From positions 15,996,001 through 16,060,000 of the forward strand of contig CM075943.1 of the NCBI GenBank assembly GCA_038030265.1: a stretch of DNA of 64,000 nt, read 5' to 3'. Below, piece after piece: positions 22,358-34,238 of the stretch (position 1 is its first letter; every line of letters begins with the position of its first letter). Below the pieces are notes generated by a model, which saw nothing but the letters and a program-made list of their open reading frames with translations, did not search any database and was not told the origin of the DNA. The position numbers and the translations under genes are program-made. The DNA comes from Corythucha ciliata (taxonomy: Eukaryota; Arthropoda; Insecta; Hemiptera; Tingidae).

Positions 22358-23029
22358 ATCGACAATTGATAAAGCGGGCCTTAGGCCGTTAAATTTTAAA
22401 TGTTGTCCCATTAATAACGTGGTGGTTGTCCTAGACATATGATTCGGCAAATGGTAATTAGACGCCTCTAACCAGCGTAACTTGTAGTTTTTGACACGGC
22501 TCTCGTGTGACGTAATGGTGCACCTGCGTGCTTCTCAGAGAAATCGCTCACCTCTATTAGACCAAAGGCTGGCTACTCCCATTTTTGCGGCTGAAATAGC
22601 CTAATTTCACTACGCATTTCCTGCTTCTTGATAAAGCCGATTGTGTGGGGAGGGGGGCAAAAATTGGCTTCCCGGCCTAAATTACCATTCATGGCCGACA
22701 AATATGGATTTTTTTGACACATTTTAATAGTGCTCTGGTGGGGTCTGCCATGTCCCTGTCAAAAAATTTGAATGTATGATGTTGAGGACAATATTGATAA
22801 CTTATTGATAACAATATCAGTAGAATTACCGATTCTGCACTACACGAATAATTTACCATCGTGGGCCGGACTAAATTACGCGCATTCCCGAAGTTCATTG
22901 CCTTCATTGTAGGTGAACGAGGACGTGCCCCCTCCCTCAAACTGTACCAAATTAACCAATTTTATTTAGTTCGTGTGGTCTCTTAGTTTTCCTCGGCTAA
23001 TAGGTATATGAGACCCGTAACTTGAACCT

Positions 23030-23432
23030 TTAAGGGGGAGTTGTACATGTGTTTCCTCAACCCCCCCTCCAATCGTACCTCGCCTACTCGGTGTTACGTA
23101 AATTATCGCCGTATTTCTGCACCAATCTTGGATTTCAAAGTCTCATTTAAATCTTTAGGAAATTCCGCACAACCGTACGATCTTGCTTTTCTAAATAAGT
23201 CGTCGAAAGAGTGTGAATTTTCAAAGTAAAAGTTTATGTGTGTTTTACAGTTATTTTACGGGTGAAATATGAAAAAAGAAGATCGTACGGTTGTGAGGAA
23301 TTTCCTGAAGATTTAAATGAGACCTTGAAATCCAGGATTGGTGCAGAAATGCGGCGATAATTCACGTAACGCCGAGTTGACGAGGTAAGATTGGAGGGGG
23401 TGTCGAGGAAACACATGTACAACTCCCCCTTA
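23030..23432. mobile_element. palindromic MITE, AAGGGGGAGTTGTACATG ends
   Basis: Arms about 23030-23192 and 23276-23432 are inverted copies, seen also as near-identical short frames on opposite strands (23041-23229 and 23234-23422). The ends AAGGGGGAGTTGTACATG pair exactly. The central part is about 80 bp. No coding potential beyond mirrored frames. Confidence 0.8.
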
Positions 23433-23534
23433 AGCTAATGGTTTACTATAGTGGTCAAAGAGGGGCAGTTTCGCTCTGAAGCTGTTATTAAAACTTGTAG
23501 TAAATAGTGTCGACATGGTAATTTCAGGAATAAT

Positions 23535-23658
23535 TATGGCGTTTTCCATTCAATACAATACACTCAAGTGGTGTAAGTTTGTCCGCCCGTTCTCTCTGAA
23601 TTGAAACAAATGTTTATGGAGTGGACGCGGCACTACACTTGTGTAGTGTGTGGAATGG
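23535..23658. mobile_element. MITE, GCGTTTTCCATT family (subtype 1), 3'-clipped
   Basis: Left end ATGGCGTTTTCCATTCAATA. The interior is like 12502-12636, but the right end stops at GTGTGGAATGG and the next bases belong to another palindrome. The missing terminal bases suggest a clipped copy. Confidence 0.65.
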
Positions 23659-23660
23659 CT

Positions 23661-23949
23661 GTCACATTGCTCTGACGTGACGTGGAAACACGTGGGATGA
23701 TGCGTGTCCGAGCAATGAGAACGCTAACACACAAAAGCCCATGTCGGGACAGCGTGTTCCCACCGCTGTGAGTGTCCGAATAGTCTGCATTGACCTCAAT
23801 ACAGTCAATTCAGACTAGTCAATACAGACTATTCGCACGTGACGTGGGAACACGCTTTCCCTGGTGTGATATAAAAGTCCAACATAGGCTTTTGTGTGTT
23901 AACGTTCACATTGCTCATCATGCCACGTGCCACGTCAGAGCAATGTGAA
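23661..23949. mobile_element. palindromic element, TCACATTGCTCTGACGTG ends
   Basis: The left end TCACATTGCTCTGACGTG returns in reverse complement at 23931-23948. Inner pairs are ACACACAAAAGCC / GGCTTTTGTGTGT, GCGTGTTCCCAC / GTGGGAACACGC and GAATAGTCTG / CAGACTATTC. The unit abuts a clipped subtype 1 MITE. Confidence 0.7.
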
Positions 23950-26900
23950 CACAAGCAAACAATAGAATTTTCTGGAATTTTGTATCACACGAGGGAATGA
24001 GTGTTCCCACGTCACGTCAAGTCTGTATTGACCTTTAGATTTATCGGCACTTACAACGTCTGATGTAAGTTTGAAATCGTTTTCGTTTATTATTCATTAA
24101 AACGAAGGTTACTAAATCCGTTCCTCTTCAACAAAATATACTGAGAACTTGAAAACCGTGAGAAAAATACATAATTTTTAAGTTTTGTCGACGGGGGGGG
24201 GGGGGGGGGTACTAGGAAAAACCGCAGTAAAAGCCCTCATCTACGTTTAAGCTTTTTTTCTCTCGCTAAACAAAGAGGAAAATAAATAAAGCTGAGGTTA
24301 AGTACAAAAGGAGCAAATAAAGCAAATTGTGAAAAATTTATTTAAAACAAATTTACCATGCAAAATTTATGGTTTAAAAAAAACAAAACAAAGGAAAATA
24401 AAAATTACAAAGCAAAGCTAAAGGAAGTTTAGTTAAGTATTTTTCAAAATACCGTTTCGTAAATCAGCTACTGAAGATATTCATGGACCTGAAAACAAAA
24501 TCCTTCGTTGATTCAATGGTAAAATTGCAGTCAATCACAAAATATTTCTGCACATTTTGAAGCAATATTTTCGTGATAGCGAATTAAGTGAAATAAGCTG
24601 TTCTGATTTACTAATCTTATATAGATTTCCGACAATTTAAAGTATGATTATATGAGTTTTTATTAATTTTAGCTGGTGACTTACAATATGGAGCTGGCTG
24701 AATGTGCCCTAGTCCTTGGCCTTTTCATTACTATTAATATTATTAACTAATAAGCCACTAATTTAAAGAAAACTTGACTAAAAAAAATATTATTCTTATT
24801 ACAAAATCACAGCCCGCTTTTTTTTGCGTAAGTTGAAGGGAAGGATATTGAAACGTTGATTTTTTCTTCTCTTCTTTTTCCTTTTTATCAAACGCGATTC
24901 CCCAAATTCCAAGAGTGAACCGGAACAAAAAAAGGGGCGGCCCGCCGTCGGGTAGCCATGTTTCTCACTACTCACGACGACTTTTACTACTAGCCCTTGT
25001 AAAAAGCAAAGGGGCGCTTTTCAAAGTAGTCCGGACGGATAGAAGAGAGAGGGTTTTTAGGGTCGGCGGGTGTTGCTAAGGGGGTTGTGTTGCAGGCAAA
25101 GATGAAAATCGTAGAGGAAAGTGAGAGTGTGAGTGAGAGAGGGGAAAAACTGGGCTGGGCTCTGCGGGCCTAGAAATGTGGCCAAATTTGTTTATGACAT
25201 TGTTCAAATATTTCGTTTACAACATTCGTATTCTTATCAAGCAGTTCTACTAATATTGGAAACTTTCGTTCCCAACCCTAAATTTTTTTTCCAATGGAAT
25301 CCGCGGGGTTTGGAAAACCGGGGAGCAGGTTATAATGCGGCTTTTTTATCAAGGAAAACTTTAGCGAACACCAAGGAGCTCACGCCTTTTTGAAAATTTC
25401 CTCCAAAACCATACAGTATAAAACTAATTCATTCAAGCAAAACTAGGCGCAATGTACGCTAGAAATAAATAAAATTCTCGCCTGTTCAAACACGCCCTTA
25501 CCCTCGAAAAGTGACTACTCGTCCGCACGCTACAACTCTTCGATTCATTCTAATGGTTTCCGCTTTAGCAACACCAATCGAAAGTCTTTTGTTATTAAAC
25601 CGGTATTGAATTACGGCTAATTGGAAGAACTTGTTTTAAACCGGAACAAATAATTATTGCTCGGGATCGCTCCCGTAATCACGGCCAACGTGAGGACTTT
25701 CTTGGGTCACTCACCGTGAGCGCACTAATAGCAGATTTTTGGCCCAGTGTAGGACTGTTTAACGTTGAATAGCTTTCAATATAATTTGCGTATTATTCAC
25801 TTGGTTGCATATATTCGCTCAGCATTATCTGAAAATGTACGCTTCCCCTATAATTAGTCGAATGAGAGTGACGGCTATTGTGTTGGCCCAGCTTGATACA
25901 ATAGTTCGCGTAGCACTCGCCGTCAATCACTGGTCCTGATGTTTTGTCAAGTAAAAAAGGGAGTGAGATCGAAAAGCGCGATCCTAAATTTATTTAGGGC
26001 TCTTGAGTCATCCTTTGTGGTGAATCATGCCGAGCAAGCATGATGTAGCGTTGTTAGGGAACTAATGTCAAATTTTAACAACTAGAAATAATTATGTTCC
26101 CAGGAGAATGTTTACCTAAATCCTGAAATCCGCGTTGAAATTAGCTAATAATCATTTAACGGACGTTCCCACACAAACGACGTATTTTGCACATTGTCAC
26201 AACAAAACCTTGAGCCCTCCTTATATTTGCACCCCTCTACGTGTATCAACGCGTTTGGGTGACAATTGTGCTGAATAGCTCTGGGGCCTTATTTTCTAAC
26301 GAAATAGAAACTTTGCTTTGGCAGAAACATTGAAATCTCATTCTTGAAATTAAGACAGGAACAGGTGTTCCTGGGGGGGGGGTTCAGGAACAGATGTTTG
26401 ACTCATTCTATCTCTTTGGCACAATAAAATGACCTTGCGTACAGCGCATAGAGGCAACCGATGGCCATGAGTGCCCTGCAGGACCTTAGTATCCTCACAT
26501 TTGGAAGGCGAACTCCTTGAAAAAATAAACGAAATAGTTCTGTGCATCAGTCAAATTAAACAACAAAGAAGTGCCTTTCCGGAGAGTTGGTCATTTCGTT
26601 GAAAGCTCCCTTTAATTTGTCCCTTTAATTTGATTTATCGAGACTCAATGGGCAAGACAAATTAATTGATTAATTACGCCAATTCTTTTTCCACGACGTC
26701 TCGTAGGGTTGTGTGGTAACTTTGTATGTGTCCTTAGTGTAACAAGAATGATTGAAAGCCTGATGCGGTCGGTTGGGTCGACGGAACGTCATCGCGTGTT
26801 TCAGCTGTTCGACATTTTCAATGTCTCACCTTGGTTGGTGATCGGCCGAAAGATGAGTGTCGTATCGCAATCGAACGCTCACGGCGATGACTGAAGTAAC

Positions 26901-27070
26901 GAGCAACCATGAGTTGGCATGTTCATCTTCTATAACCACCCGTAGCATTTAAGCTATTTTACTAACAACATAAGTAGTCGATAGCGCCCTTAAATCTGCC
27001 AAAATTGACAGTTTTTCACTATCTTTTATGCCCATTCATTTTCTCGAAAACCCCATCCACATACATTTGC
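23950..27070. other. unassigned intergenic DNA with a G17 tract
   Basis: A G17 tract lies at 24193-24209. AT-rich sequence follows to about 24900, then a GC-richer patch (24900-25160). A short frame at 24687-24749 is preceded by a fair splice acceptor (TTAATTTTAG), but I recognise nothing in it. No gene can be supported. Confidence 0.45.
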
Positions 27071-27074
27071 ATTG

Positions 27075-27720
27075 GTCTGGCTCATTAAAACCCAAATCCA
27101 CGGGTTTTTGTTGCTGAAAACCCAATTTCTCGGATTTAGCTTTCTAAAAACCCAAGTTTGCGGATTTTTCTCTCCAAAAAACCATTTTCGCGGATCAGGC
27201 TCAGTATGCAAAATAATTTCGCTCGCTAAAACTGTTTTAACTTCTCAAAGCCCAAGCTTTATGCATTTTGGTCACTAAAACACGCTGTTTAACTACGCCG
27301 GGATGGCCATCTAAAAATAAACATGGATTTTCGTTGACTAATAACCAATTTCGCCGAATTGCCTAATTTAAAATCTATTTCGCTTATTACTGCGGCATGA
27401 AAAATTATTTTCGCGGGTCTGGCTAACTTGAAAAACCAGTTTTTCGGATTTAACTTCTCAAAGCCAAAGCTTTATGCATTTTGGTCACTAAAACACGCTA
27501 TTTAACAACGCCGGGATGGCCATCTAAAAACTATTTTCGCGGGTGGTTTTGGCTCGCTAAAAAATAAAATCTGTGGATTTTGTAGCCGAAAACTCAATTT
27601 TGTCAGGGTCATTCAAAAACCAATTTTGGAGGTCGGGCTCACAAGAGAACTAATTTATTGGGTCTTACTCTGTAAAACTTCAGTTCGCGGATTTTGGTTT
27701 TTTAAAAACATTTACGCACG
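27075..27720. repeat. degenerate minisatellite, type A
   Basis: About 30-35-bp units such as AAAACCCAATTTCTCGGATT then TTTAGCTTTC. One longer block (about 27236-27298, TTTATGCATTTTGGTCACTA) is repeated almost exactly at about 27468-27530, a local duplication inside the array. Confidence 0.75.
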
Positions 27721-27739
27721 TCTGGCCGCACTGATAGTG

Positions 27740-29500
27740 CGGGGCTGCTAGGCTGATTGTACTCGTTCCCCAAAATGGCAAAAACTACGATTGGCGTAGT
27801 CGAAAAAGCTAAATTTACTATTTGTGCCCTACAAATGGCTATGAACCAACGATTCGTGCGGCCCTGAAAATTCCTGAAATGCCATGATTCCCGCCATGAA
27901 AATGGCTAAAACGACCATTCGCGTGCCAAAAGTGGTCGAGCTGACAATACGCGCCATGAATTGACTGACTATTTCCGCCCTAAAAACGGCCAAATTAACT
28001 ATTCGCGCGTAGGAAACGCGTAAGCACGTGATTCATGTCCCGTTAATTCCAAAATCGACCATTCGCACACCAGGATTGACCAAACTGACCGTTCACGCCT
28101 TGACTTGACTTGACCATTCTTGCCCTAAAATGGCAAACATGACAATTCACGCCTTATTTGTGCGATAAAAAAAAACCTAACTGGTAATTCCCACTCTAAA
28201 TATGTCCAAACTGACTTCAAAAGCCCTAAAAATTTATTAACTGACAATTTTCACCCTGAAAATTCCTGAACATGTGATTCCTGCTACAAAAATGGCAAAA
28301 TCGACCATTCGCACGCAGAAAATGCCCAGACTGACTGTTTCTCGCCTTGGCTTGACGTAGCACTCATGCCCTATGAAGGGCAAAACTGACTCTATGCGCC
28401 CTAAAAATAGCCAAACTGGGTATTCAAGACATAAAAATGGGAAAACTAACTAAAACGTGCTCTAAAAAAAGATAAACAGACAATTTGCGCCTTGAAAATA
28501 CCCAAACAGACGATTTCTTCCCTGAAAATGGCCAAACTGTGGCTACAGTGGCAATGCCTGGTCTAAAAAAGACCAAACTGACAATCTCTCGCACTAAAAA
28601 CGGCATAACTGACCATTCCGACCCTTGAGTGGCAAAACTGATGATTTGAGTCTTGAAAATATCATGCTGACTGTTATCACTGTAGAAATAGCCATACTGA
28701 GAGTTAGGGCCGTAAAAATGACCAAACTGGCTATTCACGCTCTAAAATTGGTAAAAATGATTTTATACATAATTGTGGCCTTTAGTTAAACTGTCGATTC
28801 ACGCTTAGAAAAGGCCTAAAGATTATCCATGTCCTGAAAATGACAATAATGGCTATTCACGCCTTAAAAATGGCCAAACTGATCATTTGCGTCGTACATA
28901 GGCTATAAGTTGGATTTACTCCATCAAAATCGCCAAACTGAGCCTTCACGGTTTGAAATGTCTGAATTGGTGATTCACGCCCTAAAAATAGCAAAACTGG
29001 CTACTTACGCCCTGAAAAAAGGCATACTCGTTTTGGCAACTCACGCTTCAAGCTCTAAAAAACTGATCATTTGACATTTGCACCCTACAGAGGGTACAAG
29101 TGGTGTTATTAATGTCGATTTGCGCCATTAAAATGGGTCTCTGTACCAAAAAAAAAATGACCCATACACGACGTTTGCGCTGCGAACTTGGGCCGACCGC
29201 CCCCCTCACCAGCTGATCGACCCCCCCCCCTCTCGTACACATACACGCACCCTTGGACTGGATAAACTGACTATGCTCACGCTGTAAAATTGCTTGACTG
29301 CCTAATCACGGCAAACCGAAGCCTTTGCGCCCTTGAAAATGGTTAATCTGCAGACGATTCGTGCCCTAAAAATAGCCGGATTGATCGTTTGCACTTTGTA
29401 GATGGCGTAACTGACGACTTATACCATCAAAATGCCTAATATGATTTGCTGAACCGGAAAAAAAAATGGCTGAATTGGCTATTCGCCCCTTATCCCCACC
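27740..29500. repeat. degenerate minisatellite, type B, about 1.75 kb
   Basis: Dozens of diverged units of about 30 bp built on CCTAAAAATGGCCAAACTGA followed by C/T-ATTC-GCGC. Spacing is fairly regular, but hardly two units are identical, so the array is old. It also occurs at about 37090-38520 inside Sos intron 10. The open frame at 28424-28738 only follows the period. Confidence 0.85.
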
Positions 29501-29509
29501 TCCCAGCAT

Positions 29510-30480
29510 ACCGCATCGAATTTCACCGGGGATACTGACCCCTCAATTGACAGCCCTGAAGTACGAATGTGTCGAATTTTTCGTGGACCCTGTGGGACAC
29601 CTTGGCATGACTCGGGCAGTACGCAAGTGACAATGGATGAGAGTATTTTAAATGCACCTCAGGGACACTTGAATCCCTTGAATACACTTGCGTATCTCCC
29701 TCCTTCATTTATTTTTTAATTATTGTATGTATAGGTCCCATTGTTGTGCTACACTTTGGAAGAAAATAATCTGGTTTCATTCAATTTTTCAGAATCAGTG
29801 AAATCACATGGTTTCCTACACTAGTGTATAGCTAGTGCAAAACAAGGAATGTTGTATGTAATTTAAAAACCCCTCTCACGAATTTTTTGGCTTATTATTT
29901 CTCAATAATAAGTCTTTGTAATCGTATCGCAAAAACATTTTTTTGACCCCCCCCCCCTCAAAATTTATAGTTTTACGTTTCAAAGTGCGTAGAATCCAAA
30001 TCTGCAATAAAAAAAAAAAATGTCCGTCCGCCGTCCGGGCCATATCTTGCCCTAGGATTGCTCGAAAAAACTCGTTCTTTCGCACATAGACTCCATTTGG
30101 GGTCTAGTTGGTCCTAACATCTGATCAGTTTGATCAAATAACCTCCTTGGGTTTTATGGGCCAAAAGCGGGTCCAAAATGGGGATTTTCAAAGGATTTGG
30201 GGTCATAGGGGTGTGGGGTGTCGATTTTCATGTAATTTCACGGCGGATTTGACTAAATCCATGAATAATAAACCCACAGTCGAAATAATAAGGCATTGTT
30301 CGATAATTCGCAGCGTTTTTTTTTTTTTTACTTCATCCAAAATGGATTTTACACAATGCCCCTGGGCAAAACGCAACATTCGGGGAAACACTCGCGCAAA
30401 TCACCAATTTCAAGGCAAAATTTACGCTAAATGCCACGTCGTGTCAGGGGCAACACTTTTTGCCAAACGCCTTACCAAAG
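29510..30480. other. unassigned intergenic DNA
   Basis: Contains C10 at about 29948 and A/T runs. The 134-codon frame at 30108-30512 is split by a T-run and reads into the following minisatellite; I reject it as a gene. I see no repeat family in most of it. Confidence 0.45.
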
Positions 30481-30990
30481 ACAATTTTATGGTGAAATTG
30501 TCCATTTCATGAAAAAATTTGTCAGTTGGACAAAGAAATTGTCAATTTCATGAGGAAATTGTTTGTTTTAAGAGAATAATTGCAATTTTATGGGAATTTT
30601 TAAGCTTATTAGTTGATGGTTGATTTCATTTTGAAATTTTCAGTTTTAAAGGCGTCAATTTAATGGGTAAATCGTCAGTTTCATGAAGTCTGTTTTACAC
30701 AAGTAAGTTTTTTTTACCAAAGTAGCCATTTACAAAAAAAAAAATCTGCAGGCCCCTGTCAACAATTAACTGTTTCAATTTAGTTTGAACATATATTTTT
30801 TATCAAAAACTTACTCGTGTGAAAGGGGCTTAAGGAAATAGTCAATTTCATGGAGTAATTGTCAACTTTATGAAGAAATTGTCATTTTGATGAGGGAATG
30901 ACCATTGAGTGAATTTTCAAAGTTACAAGGAAATTGTTAGTTTAAATAGGAAATTGAGATATTCGGGAGAAAATCGCACATTTCTAGGAA
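30480..30990. repeat. degenerate minisatellite, type F (AAATTGTCAATTTCATGAG)
   Basis: Units of about 25 bp repeat AAATTGTCAATTTCATGAGG with heavy divergence. A palindromic element at 30686-30832 interrupts it. Confidence 0.75.
30686..30832. mobile_element. MITE inside minisatellite F
   Basis: Left end AAGTCTGTTTTACACAAGTA and right end, inverted, AAGCCCCTTTCACACGAGTA share AAGTAAGTTTTT / AAAAACTTACT next to them. The minisatellite resumes on both sides, so the element was inserted in an existing array. Confidence 0.65.
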
Positions 30991-30994
30991 TTTG

Positions 30995-32410
30995 AGGCAG
31001 AAATTTCTTTGCAGTGGCCTTTTGTGGTTGGACCCTTCCTACGGTTGGGCCATTTATGTTTTGACGTGGATACGTCCGTAGTTTCGTTATAAGGTACATT
31101 TTCTCAAAGTTTGGAAGTTCTCGCTGGCGATCTGACTATACGCATTTCACTCTAACCCCGCCCCTTCTTCCACATCAAGTATAGCATTCTGCATTCTCCT
31201 TCTCCCTACACACACAGCCCCACCCCACTACTCTTCTCCTATCACTGCGTCATCCACCAACGCCTATCGCTGGCTCATGCTCTTCGTCTCCGTAAAACGG
31301 AATAATAAACAGTGATGTATCCACGGAAATCTTTCGGGTGTAACTACTACAGCCTGCGGCAATTTTTGTGGTTGATGCTTTACTGTGTTTTGGAGCTTTG
31401 CTGTAATTCAGAAAGCTGTCGTTTATGTGGGCACCGGGCATTACCTCTTGATGATAACCTCTTCACGGCTCGTATTGACTGGAAATCCATCTCGATTTTA
31501 TGATTCCCCGTGTTCTGAAACCTCAAAGTCTACCAGAATTCGCGGTTTTGATCATTTCTGAAATTTCATCATTTTTGCCAAAAATTATCCTGGGATTAAC
31601 CGGCTGATTTTTAGGCTAAATGTTTTCAAAGTACTTCGATTTGAGCCGGACGTGGCTGGATGGACAATGGACAATGCTCAATTGCTCGTAGAAATAAGAG
31701 GTCAAAAGATGAGCTGTGTTGAGGTTGAATGAACAGATTCGTCGTGTCCAAAACTCGGCAGTGCTAGCCGTGGGACATGACAGCCCATGCCTTCCCCCTT
31801 CACACTTGCGCTGAGTTCACTTCATTCGAAACGTGGCATATCTTTACCAAACAGTTAGTTCACGTTATACATATAGGTACCTAGTTGTTCAATGTTGTTT
31901 TTTTCTCTCACTTCTCCAGTCTTTGGGTTTCCTTAATTTTTCGATCGGAGATTGAGAGCTACTTTGACACAAAAACTGCGTGACGTGTGGTAGGTGCGGG
32001 GGCCGGATTGAGTCATGGCCCCCTCCTTAAGTCGACTCTGGATCCGCGCCTGTCTATAGTAAGATACCTATTGAAACAGTGTTGCGATTTGTGGTGGGGG
32101 GGGGGGGTCTGTGAAAGGGTCCCATTTGGTCTCGCCACTGGGCCCGAATAATGCGTCCTAGGGTCCTGATAGGGATTCTCGTCAGACTTCCCGATGTGGT
32201 TCACCGGGCCAGCAGTTCACGATCCACGACCGGGGATCGTGGGTTCGGCGGATGTGGGAGGGACGTCGTCGTCCTGTGAAAACTTTGAGAGGAATTGCTA
32301 GGCATGGTTACGATGTCCAGATCTGGGAAGGATGACCGCCGGATCTGCCTCTGATTGGGATTGAATTTTCGATGTTTGAATCATTTAAAGAATGATCGCT
32401 TATTATCGAC
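30995..32410. other. unassigned intergenic DNA
   Basis: No gene supported. At 31560-31680 there is one copy of a dispersed repeat (TTTCATCATTTTTGCC ... CTTCGATTTGAGCCGGACG) that recurs twice in Sos intron 21. A G11 run at about 32097 follows a TGGATCCGC motif. Confidence 0.45.
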
Positions 32411-32418
32411 GTTATTGG

Positions 32419-32568
32419 GTCTGTTCCAGCAAGGTTTTTGGAACATGTTCGGAGCAAAGTTGCCATAGGACCAGCCAATAAAATGTAATCAACTTAATTT
32501 TTATTGGCTGGTCCCAAGGAAAGGAAACACTGCTCCGAACATGTTCCAAACACCTTGCTGGAACAGAC
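32419..32568. mobile_element. 150-bp palindromic MITE (GTCTGTTCCAGCAAGG)
   Basis: Left GTCTGTTCCAGCAAGG and right reverse complement CCTTGCTGGAACAGAC; the arms continue with GGAACATGTTCGGAGCA and further in with CCAGCCAATAAAA / TTTTTATTGGCTGG. It lies about 0.7 kb before the Sos start codon. Confidence 0.8.
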
Positions 32569-32689
32569 GTAATATTTACATGCTTTCAGTAAGCAACAAT
32601 TCCGTAACGCCACTGTTGACTAACAAAGAGCTCTGGTAATTAACGACGAAATATTTAGGAATTTAGGTCTCAGCACTTTACTCCCCAGT

Positions 32690-33233
32690 CCTATAAAGCT
32701 CAGTGCTTCATAGGACGGTTGACAAATAGTGAACATTTAAATTCCAATTTTTTTCAAACCAGCCGCTTTATATGCGCCACTTGTTCCCACTTGACGCCTC
32801 TGCCACTTCTCTTCAGCGAGTAACAGAGTTCGCTCTTGTGTCCCCCTCCCCGCTTCTTTGTCCATGTTTTCTTGTCAGTCAGTCTCTCTCATCCTTCAAG
32901 TAGTGTTCATCCCTTTTGATTGGCGTATCGGAGACAGCCAGGCTTTATTTCGATTCATTTCACGCCGCAATTCTTGTAATTTAGTGATCCGTGCCGTCGT
33001 CGTTTTCTTTTTCCTCGCGTCTAAAAAATACTCCTTAAAAAATGGAATCCTACGAATGCCGGCGTCATTCTACGGTGAACGCTTCTCATTCATGTCACTT
33101 CTCTCGAGTTTTGGCTGTAAACATATAGAAAATACTTTATTGGGAAACGAAACATGAGCCCAAACTTTTTGAGTTTTAAAGTCCGTGAAATTCGAAGGTT
33201 TTAACTTGCAAAACCAGAAGAAATAAGTGAGCA
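32690..33233 (+). promoter_or_regulatory. probable Sos 5' UTR and promoter region
   Basis: The stretch directly upstream of the Sos start codon, less repetitive than its surroundings. TTTATATGCGCC at about 32767 is TATA-like, and TCAGTC at 32875-32880 fits the arthropod initiator consensus TCAKTY. An in-frame TGA at 33228-33230 just before the ATG means the protein cannot start further upstream without a splice. The transcription start is inferred, not shown. Confidence 0.3.
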
Positions 33234-34238
33234 ATGCCCTTCGCGAGTCACGACTTTGAGAAGTCGAGGAACGCTATCAAATGGAATGGTGTATTTGTTA
33301 GTCCACTGAGGAAGGTAAGAAAATAAATTGAGTATTTTTAATGGATTTTGTGCCTCAAAAGCTGTGTTTCCAAGTTTTCGCAGTTACCTGTTGGTCGTTT
33401 GATAAAACCTGTCTATTCTTCTTCGTCGGATCTTTGTTGTCTTTCAAGCTTATGCTGTTGTTTCAGAATCATTGTCCTAGTGTGCCTTCATCTTTGGGTT
33501 TGAGACGATTCATTCTCAATGAGTTGACTCAATTTTACTGAAATTATTGTGAAATTGCGCCTTTCGCCTCTTCATCACCCCGTCTTTACATTATGATGTT
33601 TTCCTCCCCTAGGTCTTGGAACAGGTCCACCCGTCATTGCGAGCCAAAGAGGACGCCCTAGAGTACATTGAAAGCTTGATTATCCGTCTTTTGAAAACAT
33701 TATGCTCTCAGCCTTGTCCTAACACTGTAGCGGATGTCGAGGAGCGCGTTCGACGAACTTTTCCAACTCCTATAGACAAGTAGATTCTTACAATTGATTG
33801 TTTTTCAACAGAATTACTGAAAAAAAAAATCTTAATTTAATTAGATGGGCCATCAATGACGCCAAGGATGCCTTGGAGAAAGGAAAGAAAAAAGGGCATG
33901 GTCTTGTACTACCCGTTGAAAAACTACATCACCTTTTACAGAAAGTGAGTTTTTAAAAAAGCCAACAGACAAAATGCAAAATTATTTATAACGTTTTTAC
34001 CTCGTTACACGCAGGACGTTGTTGGCCATAAAATTGATTCTCAAGTTACTCTTTACATCGTAGCTGTCTTAGAATACATAGCCGCCGATATACTGAAGGT
34101 GAGACTCGCATCCTTATCGTTATTGAGTTGTCATTGAACAAATATTTTGTTTCACAGCTTGTTGGTAATTACGTGAAAAATATTCGACATGTCGAAATCG
34201 CCTGCCAAGACATTCGTGTGGCGATGTGTGCCGATAAG
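33234..34238 (+). other. Sos: Sos exons 1-5: histone-fold domain
   Basis: Coding exons: 33234-33314, 33613-33779, 33845-33944, 34015-34098, 34158-34238 (residues 1-171). The double histone fold of SOS binds membrane lipid and packs on the DH-PH unit. Motifs seen are [37 protein letters not shown] and VAMCADK. Exon 2 must end at 33779, since reading on meets a TAG at once; the split Lys codon (AA/A) restores the frame. Confidence 0.95.

Noticed and set aside
24687..24749. 20-codon frame after a fair splice acceptor
   Set aside because: Too short, no donor exon nearby, no recognisable family.
27075..29500. Array-like repeats that could be mistaken for CRISPR
   Set aside because: The units are too diverged, with no constant repeat or unique spacers, no cas genes, and a clearly eukaryotic setting.
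30108..30512. 134-codon open frame
   Set aside because: It crosses a T-run and runs into the type F minisatellite; composition is not protein-like and no domain is seen.
32200..32260. tRNA-like GGTTCG-containing stretch
   Set aside because: No acceptor, D or anticodon stem can be folded around it; the CACGATCC/GGATCGTG pair is a simple inverted word.
32858..33157. 99-codon frame upstream of Sos
   Set aside because: Lies in the presumed Sos 5' UTR in another frame and has no homology to the Sos N-terminus, which starts cleanly at 33234.
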